Source: Schlegelella_A sp035995885 (GTDB taxonomy: Bacteria > Pseudomonadota > Gammaproteobacteria > Burkholderiales > Burkholderiaceae_C). From it: a stretch of DNA of 64,000 bases. The notes under the pieces are model-generated. The model ran no database searches and was not told the DNA's origin. It worked only from the letters and a program-made list of their open reading frames with translations. The stretch spans positions 1 to 64,000 of the forward strand of contig DASYKC010000211.1 of the NCBI GenBank assembly GCA_035995885.1. The letters are read 5' to 3'. This document shows, piece after piece, positions 7,743 through 17,808 of the stretch; within the stretch, counting starts at the first letter, position 1, and every line of letters begins with the position of its first letter. The translations under genes and the position numbers were made by a program.

Positions 7743-9077
7743 ATGATCCTGAAGACTGTCAAAGGACTCTTGCTCGGCGCCTTGCTGGCGGCGGGCGCGC
7801 TGGCGGCACCGTCGGCGGCGCTGGCGCAAGCCAAGGAGCAGTTCTTTCCGCTCCTCGTCTACCGAACCGGCGCGTACGCGCCGAACGGCACGCCGTGGGC
7901 GAACGGCAAGCAGGACTACCTGAAGATGATCAACGCCCGCGACGGCGGCGTGAACGGCGTCAAGCTCACCTTCGAGGAGTGCGAGTACGGCTACGCGACC
8001 GACCGCGGCGTCGAGTGCTACGAGCGGCTGAAGAGCCGCCCCGGCGTCGCCCTGTTCGAGCCGCAGTCGACCGGCGTCACCTTCGCGCTCACCGACAAGG
8101 CGCCCGGCGACAAGATCCCCCTGCTGACCGTCGGCTACGGCCTCTCGGCGGCGCAGGACGGCTTCGCCTTCAAGTGGAACTTCCCGATCATGGGCAGCTA
8201 CTGGACCGGCGCCGACATCATCCTGCAGTCGATCGCCAAGAAGGAAGGCGGCTTCGACAAGCTGAAGGGCAAGAAGATCACCCTCGTCTATCACGACTCG
8301 CCGTTCGGCAAGGAGCCGATCCCGTTGCTGCAGGAGCGCGCCAAGCTGAACGGCTTCGAACTGCAGCTGATCCCGGTCGCGGCGCCCGGCGCCGAGCAGA
8401 AGGCGGCGTGGCTGCAGGTGCGCCAGAGCAAGCCCGACTTCGTGCTGCTCTGGGGCTGGGGCATCATGAATTCGACAGCGCTGAAGGAAGCGCAGGCGAC
8501 CGGCTATCCGCGCGAGAAGATGTACGGTGTGTGGTGGGCCGGTGCCGAGCCCGACGTCAAGGACGTCGGCGAAGGCGCCAAGGGCTATAACGCGCTCGCC
8601 CTCAATCCTTCAGGACAGTCGCCGAAAGTGATCCAGGACATCCTCAAGTTCGTCCACGACAAGAACCAGGGCTCGGGCCCGCGCGACGAGGTCGGCTCGG
8701 TCCTCTACACGCGAGGCGTGCTGATCCAGATGCTCGGCGTCGAGGCGGTGCGGCGTGCCCAGGAGCGCTACGGCAAGGGCAAGGTCATGACCAGCGAGGA
8801 GGTGCGCTGGGGCCTCGAAAACCTCGCGCTCGACCAGAAGCGGCTCGACGCGCTCGGCTTCGCCGGCGTGCTGCGGCCGATCTCGACGTCGTGCGGCGAT
8901 CACATGGGATCGACCTGGGCGCGGATCCAGACCTGGGACGGCTCCAAGTGGGGCATGACGAGCGACTTCATGCAGGCCGACGAGCAGATCATCAAGCCGA
9001 TGGTCAAGGCCGCCGCGGACAAGTACGTCGCCGACAAGAAGCTGACGCGGCGCACGAGCGCCGACTGCCAGACCTGA
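7743..9077 (+). CDS. livK: Liv-type ABC transporter periplasmic substrate-binding protein
   Basis: The 444-residue precursor has a cleavable signal peptide: Lys-rich n-region, hydrophobic core at residues 8-22, and an AALAQA cleavage site near 29. The mature part is a type 1 periplasmic binding fold (Peripla_BP_6) as used by HAAT importers, with a LVYHDSPFGKEP segment and a GWGIMNSTALKEA stretch in the second lobe. A GGAG ribosome-binding site lies 6 bases before the ATG. The protein is longer than amino acid LivJ/LivK proteins (about 370 residues) and resembles those encoded beside acyl-CoA or phenylacetate-CoA ligases, which supports an organic-acid ligand. Three hairpins follow the stop and may raise its mRNA level over the downstream gene. 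Confidence 0.9.
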   Translation: MILKTVKGLLLGALLAAGALAAPSAALAQAKEQFFPLLVYRTGAYAPNGTPWANGKQDYLKMINARDGGVNGVKLTFEECEYGYATDRGVECYERLKSRPGVALFEPQSTGVTFALTDKAPGDKIPLLTVGYGLSAAQDGFAFKWNFPIMGSYWTGADIILQSIAKKEGGFDKLKGKKITLVYHDSPFGKEPIPLLQERAKLNGFELQLIPVAAPGAEQKAAWLQVRQSKPDFVLLWGWGIMNSTALKEAQATGYPREKMYGVWWAGAEPDVKDVGEGAKGYNALALNPSGQSPKVIQDILKFVHDKNQGSGPRDEVGSVLYTRGVLIQMLGVEAVRRAQERYGKGKVMTSEEVRWGLENLALDQKRLDALGFAGVLRPISTSCGDHMGSTWARIQTWDGSKWGMTSDFMQADEQIIKPMVKAAADKYVADKKLTRRTSADCQT

Positions 9078-9082
9078 GCGAC

Positions 9083-9180
9083 ATGAGCGCGTCAAGGTGC
9101 CCCGCAGGGGCACGCCCCTCCCTCTCGGAGGGAGGGGAGCGAAGCGGGGCGGGAGCAATCCTGCTCCGCAGGAGCGGGCG

Positions 9181-9184
<4 letters not shown>
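9083..9184 (+). CDS. 33-codon bridging mini-ORF between livK and livF
   Basis: It starts 6 bases after the livK stop and its TGA overlaps the livF start (ATGA). It reads through the hairpin cluster at 9097-9175 and encodes no known domain. The arrangement mirrors the mini-ORF between livH and livM, which suggests either translational coupling or a shared origin by repeat insertion. Confidence 0.25.
9097..9175 (+). repeat. Cluster of perfect hairpins between livK and livF
   Basis: Three stems are visible: a 7-bp stem with GCA loop (9097-9113), a 10-bp stem with TCG loop (9115-9137), and GGAGCA/TGCTCC (9152-9167), whose right arm can instead pair with GGAGC at 9171-9175, the livF ribosome-binding site. 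No U-tract follows, so this is more likely an mRNA-stabilising or attenuating repeat than a full terminator. Confidence 0.6.
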
Positions 9185-10014
<830 letters not shown>

Positions 10015-10027
10015 AAGGAGAGATTCG

Positions 10028-10300
10028 ATGGCCCGTGCCGATGCCGAAGCCCTGCGCGCGCTGCAGCCCGTGCTGCGCCAGCTGCGCGAGATCAAGGGCG
10101 TGAAGGAGACGCAGCCTGGCGTGTTTTACGTGCGCCGCGACGCCTTCATCCACTTCCACGACGAGGGCGGCGTGCTGCACGCCGACCTGAAGAAGCCCGG
10201 CGGCTCGGGCTTCGATCGCTTCGCGCTCGCGACGCCCGCCGAGCAGAGGAAGCTCGTCGACGAAGCGAAGCTGCGCGCGCGCAAGCTCGACGACGAGTAG
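10028..10300 (+). CDS. Small conserved-looking protein between transporter and PaaK-like ligase
   Basis: This 90-residue protein is not recognised as a named family. A strong AAGGAG ribosome-binding site lies 7 bases before the ATG, immediately after the livF stop, so translation is likely. It is charged and soluble, with an N-terminal amphipathic helix (AEALRALQPVLRQLREI), a short beta-rich middle (GVFYVRRDAFIHFHDEGG) and a basic helical C-terminus. No signal peptide or membrane segment is present. Its position between the ABC transporter and a CoA ligase suggests an accessory role in the same pathway, but nothing in the sequence shows which. Confidence 0.7.
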   Translation: MARADAEALRALQPVLRQLREIKGVKETQPGVFYVRRDAFIHFHDEGGVLHADLKKPGGSGFDRFALATPAEQRKLVDEAKLRARKLDDE

Positions 10301-10316
10301 CCCCGCGACCGCCCCG

Positions 10317-11603
10317 ATGGCCGCAGCATCCGCGCCTGCCGACGCGCACTTCGACGCGCTCGAGACCCGCTCCGCCGACGAGCGCGCCGCGGCCTTGCGG
10401 CTCGCCTTGCCGGCGCAGATCGCGCATGCCGCGGCGCACGCGCCGACGCTGGCAGCGCGGCTGCGCGGAGTCGATCCGCAGGCCGTGACGTCGCAGGCCG
10501 CGCTGGCGGCGTTGCCGGTGCTGCGCAAGAGCGACCTGCTCGCGCAGCAGAACGCCGCCGACGCGCCCGATTCGTTCGGCGGCTTCGCCACGGTCGGCTG
10601 GGGCGGCTCGCGGCCGGCCGCTGCGCGCGCCGTGCGCGTCTTCGTCTCGCCCGGGCCGATCCGCGAGCCCGAGACCGCACGCGCCGACTACTGGCGCATG
10701 GCGCGGGCGCTCTTCGCTGCCGGCTTTCGCGCCGGCGACCTCGTCCACAACAGCTTCAGCTATCACTTCACGCCTGCCGGCTCGATGATGGAAACGGGGG
10801 CGCACGCGCTCGGCTGCACCGTCTTCCCGGCCGGCACCGGGCAGACCGAGCTGCAGCTGCAGGCGATGACCGCGCTCGCGCCGGCCGGCTATGCGGGCAC
10901 GCCGAGCTTCCTGCGCCTGCTGCTCGAGAAGGCCGACGAGACCGGCGTCGCGCTGCCGTCGCTGACCAAGGCCGCGCTCAGCGGCGAGGCGGTTCCGCTC
11001 GCCCTGTGCGAATGGCTCGCGGCGCGCGGCATCGCCGCCTATCAGACCTACGGCACGGCCGACCTCGGCCTCGTGGCCTACGAGACCGCGGCGCGCGAGG
11101 GGCTGGTCGTCGACGAAGGCGTCGTCGTCGAGATCGTCCGTCCCGGCACTGGCGATCCGGTCGCCGACGGCGAGGTCGGCGAGATCGTCGTGACGACGCT
11201 GAACCCGGACTACCCGCTGATCCGCTACGCCACCGGCGACCTCTCGGCGGTGCTCGCCGGCGCCTGCCCGACCGGCCGCACCAACCTCCGCATCCGCGGC
11301 TGGCTCGGCCGCGCCGATCAGTCGACCAAGGTGCGCGGCATGTTCGTCCATCCGTCGCACGTCGCCGAGATCGTGCGCCGCCACCCGCAGATCGGCCGCG
11401 CCCGGCTGATCGTCGAGGGCGCGATGGCCGACGACCGCATGACGCTGCGTGCCGAGACCAGCAACGCGGTCGACGGCCTCCGCGAGCAGGTCGCGCAGAC
11501 GATCCGCGACGTGACGCGGCTGCGCGGCGACGTCGCTTTCGTCGTTCCCGGCAGCCTGCCGAACGACGGCAAGGTGATCGAGGACCTCCGCCCGCCGCGC
11601 TGA
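10317..11603 (+). CDS. PaaK-like (phenylacetate-CoA ligase family) adenylate-forming enzyme
   Basis: The 428-residue protein aligns over its length with phenylacetate-CoA ligases: an HNSFSYHFTPAG segment, YGTADLGL at 245-252, YATGDLSAV, a KVRGMFVHPSHV hinge and a C-terminal DGKVIEDLR containing the A10-type lysine region. The phosphate-binding loop that normally reads SSGTTGKP is replaced by VSPGPIREPE (about 110-119), with no Gly/Ser/Thr run. Homologues beside Liv operons may share this, so it could be a functional subfamily with altered ATP handling. It follows the small protein gene by 16 bases. The role is probably activation of a ring or acyl carboxylate; activity is uncertain. Confidence 0.78.
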   Translation: MAAASAPADAHFDALETRSADERAAALRLALPAQIAHAAAHAPTLAARLRGVDPQAVTSQAALAALPVLRKSDLLAQQNAADAPDSFGGFATVGWGGSRPAAARAVRVFVSPGPIREPETARADYWRMARALFAAGFRAGDLVHNSFSYHFTPAGSMMETGAHALGCTVFPAGTGQTELQLQAMTALAPAGYAGTPSFLRLLLEKADETGVALPSLTKAALSGEAVPLALCEWLAARGIAAYQTYGTADLGLVAYETAAREGLVVDEGVVVEIVRPGTGDPVADGEVGEIVVTTLNPDYPLIRYATGDLSAVLAGACPTGRTNLRIRGWLGRADQSTKVRGMFVHPSHVAEIVRRHPQIGRARLIVEGAMADDRMTLRAETSNAVDGLREQVAQTIRDVTRLRGDVAFVVPGSLPNDGKVIEDLRPPR

Positions 11604-11653
11604 GCGGCGCCGAGGTGATCGAGGATCTGCGCATGCCGCACCGAGCGGCGCCG
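11572..11653 (+). repeat. 41-bp imperfect tandem duplication across the ligase stop codon
   Basis: Copy 1 (11572-11612) spans the last codons and stop of the PaaK-like gene; copy 2 (11613-11653) matches it at 35 of 41 positions. In copy 2 the stop TGA has become CGA. The duplication leaves the coding region intact. Confidence 0.75.
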
Positions 11654-11731
11654 ATGTCGGGGCTTTCCACGCTGGCGCGAAGCGCGTCGCTCCGGACAAT
11701 GGCCGGCATCGTCAACGAGAGATCGCCCGCC

Positions 11732-12709
<978 letters not shown>

Positions 12710-12725
12710 GTCGAGCTGGGGACGG

Positions 12726-13049
12726 ATGTTTGGCAAGTTCTTCGATATCGCCGAGATCGATGTCTTCGCGCGCTGGGTGTCCGCCGAGCTGCAGAAGGCG
12801 GTCGCCCCGGCCGAATGCGAAGCTCGATCCCATCGCGCCGACGCGAGGGTGCAAAAACTGAACGAGCGGGTCGCCCGTCGCGCCACGGAGTTGGTCGCCG
12901 CAACCCGCCTCAACGTCTACAAGAAGGCCAAGCTCGGAACGCTGCTGCAAGAGCTTGTCGCTGCGGCAGGGTATCCCGCAGGATTCGCCAAGCAGTTCTC
13001 GTACGATGTGACGGCCCTGGTGGCGACGGCTGACACCGAGCGAGCCTGA
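12726..13049 (+). CDS. Hypothetical protein upstream of the OGT-like glycosyltransferase
   Basis: This 107-residue product was not recognised. It is helical and charged, without signal peptide or membrane segment, and has a Lys/Arg/Leu-rich central helix. It begins 16 bases after the Bug gene stop and ends 6 bases before the TPR-glycosyltransferase start, so it is probably co-transcribed with the latter. Small genes beside SPINDLY-type transferases sometimes encode acceptor or accessory proteins; that is only a suggestion here. It has rather more AT-ending codons than the catabolic genes upstream, which marks the start of a different gene block. Confidence 0.6.
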   Translation: MFGKFFDIAEIDVFARWVSAELQKAVAPAECEARSHRADARVQKLNERVARRATELVAATRLNVYKKAKLGTLLQELVAAAGYPAGFAKQFSYDVTALVATADTERA

Positions 13050-13055
13050 CCCGAC

Positions 13056-15026
13056 ATGCTCCGCTGGCTCCGGCCGAGGCCCAAACGGACCCTTGAGGAG
13101 TCGCAAGCGTCCCTCGCAGCGCCCGGTTCCGCCGCACCCGCCGAGGGGGTGCAGGAGCCGGCAGCGACTTCGAGTTCGGCGCTTCGGGAATCGCCGTCGT
13201 CTCCGCCGACGACGTCGACCGCCGCTCAAAGGGCGGCCGCGCAGACACACTTCCGCTCAGCGCAACAGTTGCGCCAGAAGGGCGACCTCATCGCAGCGAT
13301 CGCCGCGCTTCGCACCGCGATCCAGATCGCCCCGGATCTCGGCGAAGCTCACAACGACCTCGGCGGCCTGCTCCGCGAGCGTGGCGAGGTGAAGGCGGCC
13401 CTGGCCTCGTTTCGAGAGGCGGTCCGAACCCGTCCCAAGCTCGCCCTCGCCTGGTTCAATCTCGGAACGCTTCTGCGCGACCTGGGTGAGCTCGAGGACG
13501 CGGTCGATGCGCTGACTCGCTCGCTCGCCTTGGATCCGAAGCAAGCCGATGCCTTCTATTGGCTCGGCAACGCCTGGATGGGCCGGGGCGACGCGCATCA
13601 GGCCGAACAGGCCTACCGCGCTGCACTCCGCGTCGACGCCCAGATGCTGGTGGCTCGATGGGCGCTCACGATGGCGCAAATCGAGCCGGTTCCAGCCTCT
13701 CTGCAGGCTGCGGTCGGCTCGCGCGAAAACTTCACCCGCGAGCTGGACAAGCTGATCGCGTGGTGCAGGAGCCATCGGCCCTCGGGCGGGTTCGCCGCCG
13801 TCGGCGCGACCCAGCCCTACTACCTTGCGTACCAAGAGCAGTCGAACGTCGAGTTGCTACGCAAGTACGGGCATCTGTGCACCGAGCTCATGAAGCCCTG
13901 GGAGGCGAAAGTCGGACTGCCGGTGCGGACGTTCACGCGGGCTGCCCGCTGTCGGGTCGGCATCGTCTCGGCGCACTTCACCAATCACTCGGTCTGGAAT
14001 GCGATCGTCCGCGGCTGGATGGAACACCTCGACCCGTCGAAGATCGAGCTTCACCTCTTTCATATCGCCTCTCACCATGACGGCGAGACAGCATTCGCAC
14101 GCCAACGCGCCCATCGATTCGAGTCGGCGCAGCGCGATTGGTCCACCTGGGCGAAGGCGATCGTCGAGCACGAGGTCGACGTCCTCGTCTTCCCGGAGGT
14201 CGGCATGGACGCGGTGACCGCGAAGCTGGCCGCGGCTCGCTTGGCGAAGGTCCAGGTGGCCACCTGGGGGCACCCGGAAACCACCGGCTTGCCGAGCATC
14301 GACCATTTCGTTTCGGCGTCGGCGATGGAGCCGGCCGGCGCCGCGGCTCACTACGTCGAGCGGCTCACCACCCTGCCCGGACTCGGCTGCTGCGCGCGGC
14401 GTTTCGGCATCGCTGCCGAGGCCGTGGACCTTCGCTCGCTCGGGATCGCTCCGGGCACGACCAGCCTGCTTTGCCCGGGCGTTCCCTTCAAGTACGCAGC
14501 CGAGCACGACTTCCTGTGGGTCGAGATCGCCAGGCGCCTGTCACCTTGTCGCCTGATCTTCTTCCGCGGCCAGCCCACGCTGCTCGCCGAGCGCCTCGAG
14601 ACACGGCTGCGCGGGCAGTTCGGCGCAGCGGGCCTCGATTTCGATGCGCACGTCGTCTTCCTCCCCTGGCAAAGCCACGATCGGTTCTTCGGCCTGATGA
14701 AGTCGGTCGACGTCTTCCTCGACAGCCCTGGCTTTTCCGGCTTCAACACCGCCATGCAGGCGGTCGAATGCGGGCTGCCGATCGTTGCCTGGGAAGGCAA
14801 GTTCCTGCGCGGTCGCTTCGCCAGCGCAATCCTGCGCGAGCTGGGCCTCGGCGAGCTCGTCGCCGATTCGGCAGGCGCCTATGTCGATGCGGTGGTCCGC
14901 CTCGCGCAGGACCTCGCTTTTCGCAAGAGGGTGCGAGCGACGATCGAACGCCGCGGGCCGTCGTTGTTCGCGAATCCCGAAGGCGCGCGAAGCATGCAGC
15001 GTTTCCTTCTCGAGGCCGCGGCCTGA
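13056..15026 (+). CDS. TPR-containing SPINDLY/OGT-type glycosyltransferase (GT41-like)
   Basis: The 656-residue cytoplasmic protein has a Ser/Thr/Pro-rich N-terminal 60 residues, then about four TPR units (roughly 65-200), and a C-terminal GT41-like region (about 290-656). The catalytic-type histidine is kept in AHFTNHS (His311), and the UDP-binding lysine in VPFKYAAEHD (Lys479); the motif VATWGHPETTGLPSIDHFVSA and the helix GFSGFNTAMQAVECGLPIVAWEGKF match bacterial SPINDLY/OGT proteins. Such enzymes transfer GlcNAc or related sugars to protein Ser/Thr or Asn, often on flagellins, adhesins or pilins; no such acceptor is adjacent. Codon use is slightly less G/C-biased than in neighbouring genes. 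It converges with dtd, leaving 7 bases between stops. Confidence 0.85.
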   Translation: MLRWLRPRPKRTLEESQASLAAPGSAAPAEGVQEPAATSSSALRESPSSPPTTSTAAQRAAAQTHFRSAQQLRQKGDLIAAIAALRTAIQIAPDLGEAHNDLGGLLRERGEVKAALASFREAVRTRPKLALAWFNLGTLLRDLGELEDAVDALTRSLALDPKQADAFYWLGNAWMGRGDAHQAEQAYRAALRVDAQMLVARWALTMAQIEPVPASLQAAVGSRENFTRELDKLIAWCRSHRPSGGFAAVGATQPYYLAYQEQSNVELLRKYGHLCTELMKPWEAKVGLPVRTFTRAARCRVGIVSAHFTNHSVWNAIVRGWMEHLDPSKIELHLFHIASHHDGETAFARQRAHRFESAQRDWSTWAKAIVEHEVDVLVFPEVGMDAVTAKLAAARLAKVQVATWGHPETTGLPSIDHFVSASAMEPAGAAAHYVERLTTLPGLGCCARRFGIAAEAVDLRSLGIAPGTTSLLCPGVPFKYAAEHDFLWVEIARRLSPCRLIFFRGQPTLLAERLETRLRGQFGAAGLDFDAHVVFLPWQSHDRFFGLMKSVDVFLDSPGFSGFNTAMQAVECGLPIVAWEGKFLRGRFASAILRELGLGELVADSAGAYVDAVVRLAQDLAFRKRVRATIERRGPSLFANPEGARSMQRFLLEAAA

Positions 15027-15033
15027 GCTCGAG

Positions 15034-15471
15034 TCAAAGCCTGATCGGTATCGTCACCGGCCCTTCGTTGACGAGGCTCACGCGCATGTCGGCGCCGAAC
15101 TCGCCGGCGGCGACGTCGCCGTGCAGGCGGCGCGCCGTCGCGAGCGCGTGCTCGTAGAGTCGGCGTCCGAGCTCGGCGCCGGCGGCGCCCGAGAAGCCCG
15201 GGCGATGGCCGCGCGAGGTGTCGGCGGCGAGCGTGAACTGGCTGACGACGAGCAGACCGCCGCCGATCGCTGCAAGGTCGAGGTTCATCTTGCCTTCGGC
15301 ATCGGCGAAGATGCGCAGGCCGAGCACCTTGGCCATCATGCGGTCGGCGATCGCCTCGGTGTCGGCGGGCTCGGCGCAGAGAAAGAGCAGCGCGCCGCGG
15401 CCGATTGCCCCGACGACGCGCCCGCCGACGCTGACGCGCGCCTCGGCGACGCGCTGAACCAGGGCGATCAC
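15034..15471 (-). CDS. dtd: D-aminoacyl-tRNA deacylase
   Basis: The 145-residue protein removes D-amino acids (for example D-Tyr) mischarged onto tRNA. Both family motifs are intact: SQFTLAADTSRGHRPGFSGAA in the middle and NEGPVTIPI at the C-terminus, which form the chiral-proofreading site. The length matches the family (about 145). The start is GTG at 15471, whose bases overlap the TGA of the upstream CDF gene (GTGA), giving translational coupling. It is the last gene of the tyrS - CDF - dtd run, a sensible functional pairing with tyrosyl-tRNA synthetase. Confidence 0.95.
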   Translation of the reverse strand: MIALVQRVAEARVSVGGRVVGAIGRGALLFLCAEPADTEAIADRMMAKVLGLRIFADAEGKMNLDLAAIGGGLLVVSQFTLAADTSRGHRPGFSGAAGAELGRRLYEHALATARRLHGDVAAGEFGADMRVSLVNEGPVTIPIRL

Positions 15472-16358
15472 TGCGACGCCTGGACCGCGTTGAAGTGCGG
15501 CTCGACGTTCGACGGCAGGAGCTGGATCGAGGCGCGCAAGCCGGGAACTTCGTCCATCAGCGCCTGCTCGACCTCGCCGCGCAGCGCGGCGGCGCGGCCG
15601 AGCGTCCAGGTTGCCGGCACGTGCATGTGGACATCGAGGAAGCGGCTGCGGCCAGCGCGCCGCGTCACCATGTCGTCGAATCGGACGGCGCTTTCGTTGA
15701 AGCGCGCGAGCGTGCGGTCGATGCTCGCCTGCACTTCCGGCTCGACCGCCTTGTCCATCAGGCCGTCGACCGAAACCCAGACGACGCGCGCGCCCTCGCG
15801 GATGATGTTGGCGGCGACGCAGATCGCGACCACCGGGTCGAGCCAGAGCCAGCCGGTGACCTGGACGAGGACGATGCCGACGACGACGCCGGCCGAGGTC
15901 CAGACGTCGGCGTAGAGATGGCGCGCGTCGGCCTCGAGGGCGACCGACCGGTGCTGGCGCGACGCCGCCATCATCTTGCGGGCGAGCAGGCCGTTCAGCA
16001 GAGAGCTGGCGACGGTGAGGGCGAGGCCGAGGCCGACGCCCTCGAGCGGCTGCGGGCTCATCAACCGGCGCAGCGCGGCCCAGACGATGGCGATCGCGGC
16101 GGCGGCGATCATCAATCCCTCGAAGGCGCTCGAGAAGTACTCGGCCTTGGTGTGGCCGAAGGGATGATCGTCGTCGGCCGGTCGTGCCGCGATCGTCACC
16201 ATCGCCAGCGCGAACAGCGCCGAGGCGAGATTGACGAACGATTCCATCGCGTCGGAGAGAAGGCCAACCGAGCCGGTGACCCACCACGCAGCCGTCTTCA
16301 TGACGATCGCGACGATCGCCGTGAGAACAGAGAGGCGAAGCAGCGTCGCGACCCGCAC
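15468..16358 (-). CDS. Cation diffusion facilitator (CDF) family metal exporter
   Basis: The 296-residue inner-membrane protein has six predicted membrane segments, a TM2 metal-site SDAMES, the HPFGHTKAEYFSS loop and a TM5 HxxxD site in DARHLYADVWTS, followed by a cytoplasmic C-terminal domain containing HMHVPATWTL. This is the FieF/YiiP-type arrangement for Zn2+ or Fe2+ efflux by proton antiport; the exact metal cannot be assigned. The GTG start has an upstream GAGG and lies 12 bases after the tyrS stop. It sits between tyrS and dtd, genes that are often direct neighbours in betaproteobacteria. Confidence 0.92.
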   Translation of the reverse strand: MRVATLLRLSVLTAIVAIVMKTAAWWVTGSVGLLSDAMESFVNLASALFALAMVTIAARPADDDHPFGHTKAEYFSSAFEGLMIAAAAIAIVWAALRRLMSPQPLEGVGLGLALTVASSLLNGLLARKMMAASRQHRSVALEADARHLYADVWTSAGVVVGIVLVQVTGWLWLDPVVAICVAANIIREGARVVWVSVDGLMDKAVEPEVQASIDRTLARFNESAVRFDDMVTRRAGRSRFLDVHMHVPATWTLGRAAALRGEVEQALMDEVPGLRASIQLLPSNVEPHFNAVQASQ

Positions 16359-16370
16359 CCGGACCTCGCT

Positions 16371-17621
16371 TCAGCGCAGCATGACGCGGGCGAACTTGCG
16401 CTTGCCGACCTGGACCACGAACGTCCCGGCCGGCACCTTCAAGCCGCGGTCGGAGACGACTGTTCCGTCGATGCGGACGCCGCCGCCATCGACCAGGCGC
16501 AACGCCTCGCTGGTCGACGGCGCGAGCCCCGCCTGCTTGAGCAGATTGCCGATGCCGAGCGGGGCGCCGTCAATCGAGATTTCGGCGATCTCGTCCGGAA
16601 TGCCGCCGCGGGCGCGCAGCACGAAGTCGGCCTCGGCGGATTCGGCCGCTGCAGCGCCGTGAAACCGCGCGGTGATCTCCTTGGCGAGCGCGACCTTGGC
16701 GTCGCGGGGATTTCGCCCGGTCAGGACTTCCGCGCGCAGCTGCGCAACCTCCTTCGTCGGCCTCCAACTCAGGAGATCGAAGTATTTCCACATCAGATCG
16801 TCGCTGATCGACATCAATTTGGCGAACATGTCGTTTGGCGAGTCGGCGATGGCGATGTAGTTGCCCTTCGACTTCGACATCTTCTCGACGCCGTCGAGAC
16901 CTTCGAGCAACGGCATCGTCATGATGCATTGCGGCTCCTGCCCGTACTCCGCCTGCAGCGCCCGCCCGACGAGGAGGTTGAACTTCTGGTCGGTGCCGCC
17001 GAGCTCGAGGTCGGAGCGCAGGGCCACCGAGTCGTAGCCCTGCATCAGCGGATAGAGGAATTCGTGGACGCTGATCGGCGTGCCGGCCTTGAAGCGCTTG
17101 CTGAAGTCGTCGCGCTCCATCATCCGGGCGACGGTGTAGCGCGCTGCGAGCTCGATCAGCCCGCGCGCGCCGAGCGGATCGCTCCACTCGGAGTTGTAGC
17201 GGATCTCGGTTCGGCGCGGGTCGAGAACGAGGCTGGCCTGAGCGTAGTAAGTACTGGCGTTCTCCTCGATCTGCTGCTTCGTCAGGGGCGGTCGCGTCGT
17301 GTTCCGGCCCGACGGATCGCCGATCATCGAGGTGAAGTCGCCGATCAGGAAAATGACCGTGTGGCCCAGATCCTGCAATTGGCGGAGCTTGTTCAGAACG
17401 ACGGTGTGGCCGAGATGGATGTCCGGAGCAGTCGGGTCGAGGCCGAGCTTGATGCGCAGCGGGACGCCGGTCGCCTCCGATCGCGCCAGCTTCGCCAGCC
17501 ACTCGTGCTCCGGGATCAGCTCGCTGCAATGACGCCGCGATTGCTCGAACGCCTCTCGGACGGAGCCTGTGACGGGATATTTCTGGGGCGCCGCCTGGGC
17601 GGGAAAAGAGGCAGACATCAC
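16371..17621 (-). CDS. tyrS: Tyrosyl-tRNA synthetase
   Basis: This 416-residue class I synthetase charges tRNA-Tyr. The HIGH motif reads HLGH at 69-72 within GLDPTAPDIHLGHTV, and the KMSKS motif is intact at 247-251. The C-terminal 65 residues form an S4 RNA-binding domain (LVDGGGVRIDGTVVSDRG). The sequence layout is that of the TyrZ-like subgroup common in proteobacteria. It is the first gene of a minus-strand run tyrS - CDF - dtd and is divergent from the M23 peptidase gene across a 187-base region that holds a GGTATACT sequence at about 17654-17661, a possible -10 element without a clear -35. Confidence 0.96.
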   Translation of the reverse strand: MMSASFPAQAAPQKYPVTGSVREAFEQSRRHCSELIPEHEWLAKLARSEATGVPLRIKLGLDPTAPDIHLGHTVVLNKLRQLQDLGHTVIFLIGDFTSMIGDPSGRNTTRPPLTKQQIEENASTYYAQASLVLDPRRTEIRYNSEWSDPLGARGLIELAARYTVARMMERDDFSKRFKAGTPISVHEFLYPLMQGYDSVALRSDLELGGTDQKFNLLVGRALQAEYGQEPQCIMTMPLLEGLDGVEKMSKSKGNYIAIADSPNDMFAKLMSISDDLMWKYFDLLSWRPTKEVAQLRAEVLTGRNPRDAKVALAKEITARFHGAAAAESAEADFVLRARGGIPDEIAEISIDGAPLGIGNLLKQAGLAPSTSEALRLVDGGGVRIDGTVVSDRGLKVPAGTFVVQVGKRKFARVMLR

Positions 17622-17808
17622 TGGCTGTTACGGGAAATGAGGCTCCGACGGCCGGTATACTGCGGCGGCGTCCTACGGGGCGATGGGATGATTCCCGACA
17701 CAGAGCGGACGAGCGCCACGATTCTAGTGGTGCCCCGCTCGCGACGATCAACCGACGTGCAGACCGCAAGGCGGCACCGACCGAACTGAGCGCCGAGCTC
17801 CGCAGACA

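Noticed and set aside
15495..17789. A 764-codon plus-strand frame opposite CDF and tyrS
   Set aside because: It encodes only Arg/Asp/Glu/Ala-rich sequence complementary to two well-defined genes.
17622..17808. Divergent promoters for tyrS and the M23 gene around GGTATACT
   Set aside because: Only a -10-like hexamer is visible, with no -35 on either strand at proper spacing, so it is mentioned under tyrS but not listed as a promoter.
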